In this document: positions 1-5,420 of the stretch, piece by piece
Position numbering within the stretch: position 1 is the stretch's first letter
How the letters are laid out: each line of letters opens with the position of its first letter
Origin: Bacteroidales bacterium UBA5433
Lineage (GTDB): Bacteria; Bacteroidota; Bacteroidia; Bacteroidales; UBA932
Reading direction: 5' to 3'
Length of the DNA stretch: 5,420 nucleotides
NCBI GenBank assembly: GCA_002427525.1
Contig: DIRP01000006.1
Location: 30,298 to 35,717 of the forward strand
Made by a program: the position numbers and the translations under genes
Notes under the pieces: generated by a model
The model's input: the letters and a program-made list of their open reading frames with translations, nothing else
What the model was told of the DNA's origin: nothing
The model's database searches: none

Positions 1-103
1 TATTTATAATATAACCAAATAGAAAACAGGGCGGAAGAACTTTTAAACAACCTCACAGAATTTGCTTGTGTTCCTGTTGCTCGTCAAAGCGTTTTCTCAA
101 CTA

Positions 104-118
104 TAATATTGTAATATT
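104..118 (+). repeat. Tandem TAATATT direct repeat in the leader
   Basis: Two copies of TAATATT (104-110 and 112-118) are separated by a single G, and each contains the palindrome AATATT. The pair lies about 25 bases upstream of the candidate -7 element, where an activator could bind. The region is AT-rich, so chance is a real alternative; no known regulator site is recognised. Confidence 0.3.
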
Positions 119-142
119 TATGGAGGCTTACGTAAAAAAACA

Positions 143-150
143 TAACTTCG
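143..150 (+). promoter_or_regulatory. Candidate Bacteroidota -7 promoter element
   Basis: TAACTTCG matches the Bacteroidota housekeeping-sigma -7 consensus TAnnTTTG at 5 of the 6 defined positions. It would place the transcript start near 157 and leave a leader of about 45 bases before the SusC ATG. No convincing TTTG -33 element lies 19-21 bases upstream, which could mean dependence on an activator or that this is a chance match in AT-rich DNA. A weaker alternative is TAATATTG at 104-111. Confidence 0.3.
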
Positions 151-200
151 CAGATTAAATTTATGTGTGACAATTTATTTATTAACCTAACTTTTCACTT

Positions 201-3200
201 ATGTTCATTACAAAAAAACTAAGCCGCCTCTTGGTGGCTACATGTGCCCTAATCCTCTCAACGGGGACTATTTGGGCTCAGAACATGAACGTTACCGGAA
301 AGGTAACTGATAAAAACGGAGAGCCGGTCATTGGGGCCTACGTACTTATACAAGGCACAAGTACAGGCACATCCACCGACATTGATGGAGCATACCTTAT
401 TCCTTCAGCTCCTGCAAACGGATCTTTGGTTTTTTCTTCCCTCGGCTTCAAAGAAGTCGTAGTTGCCATTAACAACCGGACCGTGGTAAACGTTGTTCTG
501 GAAGAAGAAGCTCTTTTTCTTGAAGAAATGGTGGTTACTGCCTTTGGTATAAAGAAGGAAAGAAAATCCCTGGGATACGCTGTAGAAGATCTGGGTTCTA
601 ACGAACTTATGAGAAACAAAACAGCCAACCCGATCTCTTCTCTTTCCGGAAAAATAGCAGGGGTAAACATTACCCAGTCTTCCGGAGCAGCCGGATCGGG
701 CGCTCAGATTATTCTGCGTGGGGGAACTTCCGGTTCCGAAGGCAAAGACAACCAACCTCTGTTTGTTGTGGATGGTGTAATTTACGACAACTCTTCCAAC
801 TTGGTTGGTAACTCGGCATTTGACGGATCGTACCGCGCTGCTACCACTACTTCTAACCGTATTATGGACATGAACCCGGAAGATATTGAGAATATGTCCA
901 TTCTTAAGGGGCCCGCTGCCTCTGCTCTGTACGGTTCACGTGCTGCCAACGGTGTTGTGCTTATCACTACCAAAAAAGGGAAAGACGGTGTTGTTGAAGT
1001 TAATTTTAACTCCAAGTTCACTACATCCTGGGCTAAGAGCCTTCCCCAGGTACAAACCGAATTCAAAAGAGGTTATATGGAAGACCAGTACGATAGCAGT
1101 AAAGCCTATACCGGAACTGTATTTAACGACTTTTCCTACAACTCCTGGGGAGAAAGATCCAACAGCACAACCTACGATAACATTGGGAATTTTTTCCAGG
1201 GTGGTAATATTTTTGATGAAAGCTTAAGCATTGCAGGCGGTACCAAAAATAGCAACTTCTATTTGTCCGGTTCGTTTTATGACCAACAAGGTCTTGTTCC
1301 TGAAACCGGTTACAAGAAATACACGGTCCGCTTCAATGGCGAACAAAGAGCCGGCATCTTTACATTTGGTGTAAATGCAGCCTATTCGCAAGCCCATACC
1401 GATAAAACCCTTACGGCCGCGGGACTTTACGGTTCATCCGGCACAGGAACCCTTTACGGGGTGTACAACTGGTCGCCGTTTGATAACATGGCTCATTATG
1501 CAAATGAAGACGGTTCCAGATACAGGATGTTTGGCGACAGGCTGGATCCCTGGGATGAAAGAGACAACCCGTACTGGATCATCAACAAAAACAGGATGTA
1601 TGAAGACAACGAACGTATCACAGCCAACGTAAGTGTGAAAGCAGACATTACTAAATGGTGGTTCATACAATACCGTTTGGGCGTTGACTCGTATACATTG
1701 GATGCCGCCAACCGTATTGCTGCAGGTGGTGCCATAAAACAAATCTGGCAAAACGGTATGATGAGTGACAACAGCAAACGTTTCCAGTACTTGTCGCATA
1801 ACCTCATCTCAAATATGTCAAAACAATTCGGAGACTTTGATTTTAACCTGCTGCTGGGTGCTGCCATTGACGATACAAAAGGTGAGACCAACTACAAAAT
1901 GGCTTACAACTTCTCTGTTCCCGATTTCTTCTCCTATGCCAATGCGACCACAGATAACAAATCTTTCGAACACGGTGCTTCCCAGAAACGTTTGGTAGGA
2001 GTATTCGGCGAATTTCGTGCTTCCTGGAAAAATACGCTGTACCTGACCGTTACCGGACGTAACGACTGGACATCTACACTTCCCATTGAAAACCGTTCTT
2101 ATTTCTACCCCTCGGTAAGTGGTTCTGTTGTATTCACAGAGCCCCTGCAAAAAGCAGGAATTTTATCAAACGATATCTTTAACTTTGGTAAAATCCGGGT
2201 ATCCTGGGCTAAAGTGGGTAAAGATACAGGAGCCTATGAAACCAATACGGCTTTGTGGCCTGTCGGAACTTACCTGGGAGGAAAAGTTGGAGTAGGTAAC
2301 TCGTGGATACGCGGAAACCCCTACCTGAGGCCGGAAATGACCAAATCCACTGAAGTTGGTATTGAGCTGAGCTTTTTTCATAACAGGTTACACATTGACT
2401 ACGCTTATTATACGAATGACTCCTACAACCAGATCCTAAGCCCTCGTGGTCCTCAATCTACCGGCTACATTTTCTGTTCTATCAACGCCGGAAACGTATA
2501 TAACAAGGGTATGGAATTGTCTATATCGGGTACGCCTATTGAACGGAAGAACTTCACCTGGGCTATGGGCCTGAATATGGCCGGAAACCGTGGTACACTG
2601 GACGGACTGCCCGAAGGTATGGACGTTATGTACGTTACAGACGTTCAATATGCCGGAGCTCAGGCTGCATCCTTTAATGGAGGAAACTTTATGGCTATTG
2701 CCGGTACAGAATGGAAAAGGAACGAAAATGGACAACTCATTCTGGATAAAAACGGAATGCCTACCTACACAACTTCCTTATCTCAAGTTGGTAACAGGGA
2801 AGCTACATTCAGCGGAGGTTTTAACAATACACTTACTTGGAAAAACCTCTCTTTCAACATGTTGTGGGAATTCCGCATGGGTGGTGACGTAATCAACGGC
2901 ACACGCTATGCCATGGATGTTGCCGGTGTCAGCAAATTTTCCGGTGATGCCCGTAACGAAACCCTCACCGTATCCGGTGTAGATGCCAACGGAAATGCAG
3001 TTTCCAACAGCTGGAATATCAACAATACTTACATATTCAATGGGGTAGAAACGAGTGGTTACAATATTATCCAGAGTTACTACCAGACATATTATCCAAA
3101 AGAAACAGCTAATTATATTACTTCGGTTAATCTGTTAAGGCTGCGCTCCATCTCTGTTTCCTACACACTTCCTAAGATTAACAAGCTTGGTTTTATTAAA

Positions 3201-3374
3201 CGTGCCTCTGTTACCGCTTCGGCCAACAACTTGTTTCTTATCACAAACTATGAGGGAGATCCGGAAGTTGCAGCTTCCGGCGCCGGTGTTGGCGGCTCTT
3301 CTTCTGTCGGATTTGACTATTTAGGAGTACCTGCCACATCGGGTATGACCTTTGGTCTTAACTTGACTTTCTAA
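201..3374 (+). CDS. SusC/RagA-family TonB-linked outer-membrane transporter
   Basis: Outer-membrane active transporter that imports a ligand captured by its SusD-like partner, using energy from TonB-ExbBD. Residues 1-26 are a Sec signal peptide (KK, hydrophobic core, probable cleavage after TIWA, before QNMN). Residues 30-103 match a carboxypeptidase-regulatory-like beta-sandwich (VTGKVTDKNGEPVIGAYV, then STDIDGAY). An acidic stretch leads to a TonB-box-like EEMVVTAFG at 108-116. The plug follows (about 120-260), with SusC hallmarks NQPLFVVDGV (184-193), NPEDIENMSILKGP (225-238) and ALYGSRAANGVVLITT (242-257). The remainder is a 22-strand-type barrel with many aromatic and Gly/Asn-rich segments, ending SGMTFGLNLTF; the terminal Phe is the usual outer-membrane assembly signal. 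The length of 1057 residues is normal for the family, with no frameshift. The start is firm: an in-frame TAA lies at 183-185 and the signal peptide begins at this ATG. No STN domain is present. The family is certain; the ligand is unknown, and a sugar, peptide or other nutrient is possible. Confidence 0.97.
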   Translation: MFITKKLSRLLVATCALILSTGTIWAQNMNVTGKVTDKNGEPVIGAYVLIQGTSTGTSTDIDGAYLIPSAPANGSLVFSSLGFKEVVVAINNRTVVNVVLEEEALFLEEMVVTAFGIKKERKSLGYAVEDLGSNELMRNKTANPISSLSGKIAGVNITQSSGAAGSGAQIILRGGTSGSEGKDNQPLFVVDGVIYDNSSNLVGNSAFDGSYRAATTTSNRIMDMNPEDIENMSILKGPAASALYGSRAANGVVLITTKKGKDGVVEVNFNSKFTTSWAKSLPQVQTEFKRGYMEDQYDSSKAYTGTVFNDFSYNSWGERSNSTTYDNIGNFFQGGNIFDESLSIAGGTKNSNFYLSGSFYDQQGLVPETGYKKYTVRFNGEQRAGIFTFGVNAAYSQAHTDKTLTAAGLYGSSGTGTLYGVYNWSPFDNMAHYANEDGSRYRMFGDRLDPWDERDNPYWIINKNRMYEDNERITANVSVKADITKWWFIQYRLGVDSYTLDAANRIAAGGAIKQIWQNGMMSDNSKRFQYLSHNLISNMSKQFGDFDFNLLLGAAIDDTKGETNYKMAYNFSVPDFFSYANATTDNKSFEHGASQKRLVGVFGEFRASWKNTLYLTVTGRNDWTSTLPIENRSYFYPSVSGSVVFTEPLQKAGILSNDIFNFGKIRVSWAKVGKDTGAYETNTALWPVGTYLGGKVGVGNSWIRGNPYLRPEMTKSTEVGIELSFFHNRLHIDYAYYTNDSYNQILSPRGPQSTGYIFCSINAGNVYNKGMELSISGTPIERKNFTWAMGLNMAGNRGTLDGLPEGMDVMYVTDVQYAGAQAASFNGGNFMAIAGTEWKRNENGQLILDKNGMPTYTTSLSQVGNREATFSGGFNNTLTWKNLSFNMLWEFRMGGDVINGTRYAMDVAGVSKFSGDARNETLTVSGVDANGNAVSNSWNINNTYIFNGVETSGYNIIQSYYQTYYPKETANYITSVNLLRLRSISVSYTLPKINKLGFIKRASVTASANNLFLITNYEGDPEVAASGAGVGGSSSVGFDYLGVPATSGMTFGLNLTF

Positions 3375-3405
3375 AATGTTTTATAAATATTTAAAAAGTA
3401 ATCTT

Positions 3406-5253
3406 ATGAAATCAATTCGATCGATTATACTATGTGTGGCTGTTCTGATAGGAGTATCGCTTTCCTCTTGTAACGAATGGCTTAATGTAAACACAGACCC
3501 GGAGAATCCTTCTTCAATGAGTGCCTCATTTCCTACCCGTCTGGCACATATAGAGTTTTATACCAACAGTGCCAACCAATTTGCCGCATGGCGCAGCAGC
3601 TTGTCAATGGGAGACTGGACAAGGTATTACAATGGCGGTACATACTGGCATATGTCTTATTGGAATCCGCAAACGGGTGCCGTCACTACCGCTTACCAAT
3701 GGTGGTTTGTAGGTGCTGCTTGTAACATTGAGGATATGTATGACAAAGCCATAGAAGCCGAAGCCTGGCATTATGCAGGTGTAGCCAAAGTTATTCGTGC
3801 CTATGGCTTTATGCTTATGACTGACCTTCACGGTGAAATGCCCTACACAGACGCTGTAGGTGAAAATGCCACTCCTTTCTACGACAACGGAAAAACCATT
3901 TACCTGGGTTGTCTGAACGAATTGGACGAAGGCATTGCATTGCTCCAGAAATCACAAGAACCTTCAAAACCCGCTTTATCTGAAGGCGATTTTTGGAACA
4001 ACGGTGATGTTGGCAAATGGATTAAATTTGCCCATTTGTTAAAAGCCCGTTACTGTGTCAAGCTCAGCAAAAAGGCAGACGGAAGTTACCTGGATGGAAA
4101 ATACGATGCAGCTGCCATTTTGGACGCATTATCAAAAGGTCCTCAGAGCAATAACGACAACACAGTTGTCAACCACACCGATGATAACGGCACAACTCAC
4201 GACGTATTAGGTTGGGACGAACCCGTTGACTACTCACCCCTTTATTCCGTATGTGGAATGAACGCAGGGTATATGGTTACTAAAACTCTGTACGACAACC
4301 TGACTAATTTTGCCGGCAATGGTGTAGAAGACCCCCGTGCAGATAAGATCATTCCCTGGACCTGGTCACAAAAATCTGCTTCCACTCCCGAAGAAATTAA
4401 ATGGGATGGTAACTGGAGACGTTCTTTGGGCGTTGACATGACCTCTAACAATGCACCTAACCTGGTAGGCGGACCGCTAAGAGCCGGTTTCAAAAATGGC
4501 AGTTGGTATATAGACACTGATTCTCCCGAACGTTTGGGTGATACCGTTTACGTAGAATGTACCAGTTCCTCCAAAGGCTATGCAGCCAATGCTGACCTTT
4601 TCTACAGAAGGGTAGCCGGTAACGATGCCTCCAGAGAATCAGGCTCTTTCTACACCCGGGTTTCCTCTCCCACCTATATGGGAACCTATGCAGAAGCTTG
4701 CTTCATTAAAGCAGAAGTGCTGTTTAACCAGGGGAATAAATCAGAAGCCTTCAATGCTTACAAAGAAGGTATTAAGGCCAGCATTGATTTTATGAATGTG
4801 AAATTGCAAGCCTGGTGTGCAGAAGACAAAAATCTTGCCGATTGTCCGTCTTTCGCTCCCATGGAACAAGCAGACATAAACAACTTCCTGAACAATGGTA
4901 TTGGAACGGCAGCAGATCTTACACTGGGTAAGATTCTGACACAAAAACGCATTGCCCTCCATTTCTCAGTAGAGATCTGGAACGATATGCGCCGTTACGA
5001 TTTCAACCCCGAAATTTTCCTGAACTGGGATATACCTACGTACCATTCGATGAGTGCAGATGCCCAAAAGGGTATCCCACAAGGCAAGCAATTCCGTCGT
5101 TGGTGTCAATGCTCGCACGAGCTGAACTACAACTCTGCCAACCTGCACGCTATTGGAGCAGAAGTTCCCGGAGCCAACACGTCTCTTACCCAATGGAACA
5201 GTGCTGACGATGTATGGACCATTAATGTATGGTGGGACTCCTCTCAGGACTAA
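3406..5253 (+). CDS. SusD/RagB-family nutrient-binding surface lipoprotein
   Basis: Extracellular lid and ligand-binding partner of the upstream SusC-like barrel. From the ATG at 3406 the protein has 615 residues: a lipoprotein signal peptide MKSIRSIILC... with lipobox LSSC (lipidated Cys22), then NVNTDPENP (27-35), a signature of the SusD-like/RagB branch resembling Pfam SusD-like and SusD-like_2 rather than classical starch SusD. Helical, TPR-like segments follow: MTDLHGEMPYTDA (138-150), KWIKFAHLLKARYCVKL (204-220), YAEACFIKAEVLFNQGN (428-444) and EIWNDMRRYDF (523-533), the last two typical of the family's C-terminal half. An in-frame ATG at 3376, one base after the SusC stop, would add 10 residues (MFYKYLKSNL). 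I prefer 3406 because it gives a compact lipoprotein signal with an AT-rich stretch upstream, but 3376 is not excluded. The protein is tryptophan- and tyrosine-rich and has 11 cysteines in the mature form. It is co-oriented and almost certainly co-transcribed with SusC. Family certain; ligand unknown. Confidence 0.95.
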   Translation: MKSIRSIILCVAVLIGVSLSSCNEWLNVNTDPENPSSMSASFPTRLAHIEFYTNSANQFAAWRSSLSMGDWTRYYNGGTYWHMSYWNPQTGAVTTAYQWWFVGAACNIEDMYDKAIEAEAWHYAGVAKVIRAYGFMLMTDLHGEMPYTDAVGENATPFYDNGKTIYLGCLNELDEGIALLQKSQEPSKPALSEGDFWNNGDVGKWIKFAHLLKARYCVKLSKKADGSYLDGKYDAAAILDALSKGPQSNNDNTVVNHTDDNGTTHDVLGWDEPVDYSPLYSVCGMNAGYMVTKTLYDNLTNFAGNGVEDPRADKIIPWTWSQKSASTPEEIKWDGNWRRSLGVDMTSNNAPNLVGGPLRAGFKNGSWYIDTDSPERLGDTVYVECTSSSKGYAANADLFYRRVAGNDASRESGSFYTRVSSPTYMGTYAEACFIKAEVLFNQGNKSEAFNAYKEGIKASIDFMNVKLQAWCAEDKNLADCPSFAPMEQADINNFLNNGIGTAADLTLGKILTQKRIALHFSVEIWNDMRRYDFNPEIFLNWDIPTYHSMSADAQKGIPQGKQFRRWCQCSHELNYNSANLHAIGAEVPGANTSLTQWNSADDVWTINVWWDSSQD

Positions 5254-5294
5254 GCTAACCTGTGCTAAGCTAAACTAACTGCTTAGATAAAACC

Positions 5295-5337
5295 AAAGAC
5301 CGGCTGAAACTCTATTTTCAGCCGGTCTTTTTCTTTT
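5295..5337 (+). terminator. Rho-independent terminator of the SusCD operon
   Basis: The arms AAAGACCGGCTGAAA (5295-5309) and TTTCAGCCGGTCTTT (5316-5330) form a perfect 15-bp stem around a 6-base loop, CTCTAT, followed by TTCTTTT (5331-5337). It lies 41 bases after the SusD stop and ends the two-gene unit. On the opposite strand the same stem is followed by TTGGTTTTAT, so it could also stop a convergent transcript, more weakly. Confidence 0.94.
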
Positions 5338-5420
5338 CCGCCAGGACTCTCGCTGTTTTACTGACTTGTCCCCTTCAAATTTAGTGCGGTCATAAAAACA
5401 TTGGCTCCCGAAAAGGGAGG

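Noticed and set aside
120..158. A 12-codon plus-strand frame, MEAYVKKHNFAD, in the leader before SusC
   Set aside because: It is very short, has no distinguishing start signal, and overlaps the candidate promoter element, so it is probably not transcribed. A leader peptide cannot be supported.
405..755. Antisense open frames of about 110-130 codons inside the SusC gene (also at 338-670, 1434-1799, 1496-1891 and 1818-2150)
   Set aside because: They lie opposite an intact gene with clear family motifs, overlap one another in different frames, and their translations show no recognisable domain or signal sequence.
886..1227. Alternate-frame plus-strand open frames inside SusC (also 1375-1632, 1765-1998 and 2590-2892)
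   Set aside because: They are frame shadows of the SusC coding sequence; the SusC frame is uninterrupted and carries the conserved plug and barrel, so no frameshift or nested gene is needed.
4242..4517. Antisense open frames under the SusD gene (also 3604-3831, 4741-4962, 4758-4952 and 4966-5193)
   Set aside because: They oppose an intact SusD-like coding sequence, have low-complexity or unremarkable translations, and overlap each other in different frames.
5405..5419. Inverted repeat CTCCC-GAAAA-GGGAG at the window edge
   Set aside because: The stem is only 5 bp, with no T-tract visible before the window ends. It may be part of a larger element, but this cannot be judged from what is shown.
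1..5420. CRISPR array, tRNA or rRNA gene, insertion-sequence ends, or a defence or other novel system
   Set aside because: No spaced direct repeats, RNA-gene signatures or transposase motifs were seen. Nearly all of the window is explained by the SusCD pair and its terminator.

Overview
The window carries one complete two-gene unit of the Bacteroidota (most likely Bacteroidales) type: a SusC/RagA-like TonB-dependent outer-membrane transporter followed on the same strand by its SusD/RagB-like surface lipoprotein. The assignment to Bacteroidota rests on the SusC/SusD pairing, which is characteristic of this phylum, on the absence of Shine-Dalgarno sequences before either start, and on a TAnnTTTG-like promoter element upstream. 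Species and substrate cannot be read from the sequence.

Layout. Bases 1-200 hold no gene. They form an AT-rich leader with a TAATATT direct repeat (104-118), a TTACGTAA palindrome (128-135) and a candidate -7 element TAACTTCG (143-150). Bases 201-3374 encode the 1057-residue SusC-like transporter, intact from signal peptide to terminal phenylalanine. After a gap of 31 bases (or 1 base, depending on the start chosen) the SusD-like lipoprotein runs to 5253. A perfect 15-bp stem followed by a T-rich tract (5295-5337) closes the unit as an intrinsic terminator. The last 83 bases have no confirmed feature; a 20-codon open frame ending at 5358 on the minus strand could be the tail of a convergent gene, but the evidence is thin.

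How the genes work together. In this family the SusD-like lipoprotein sits as a lid on the extracellular face of the SusC barrel, captures an oligosaccharide, peptide or other ligand, and the ligand is drawn through the barrel with energy passed from the inner membrane by TonB-ExbBD. The transporter has a carboxypeptidase-regulatory-like N-terminal extension but no STN signalling domain, so the sequence gives no sign of FecI/FecR-type (ECF sigma/anti-sigma) self-regulation. No hydrolase, sensor or regulator lies in the window, so the ligand remains open.

Overall this looks like an ordinary, intact SusCD pair. I found no sign of a new kind of system; the findings are modest points on start choice, regulation, cysteine content and the downstream edge.
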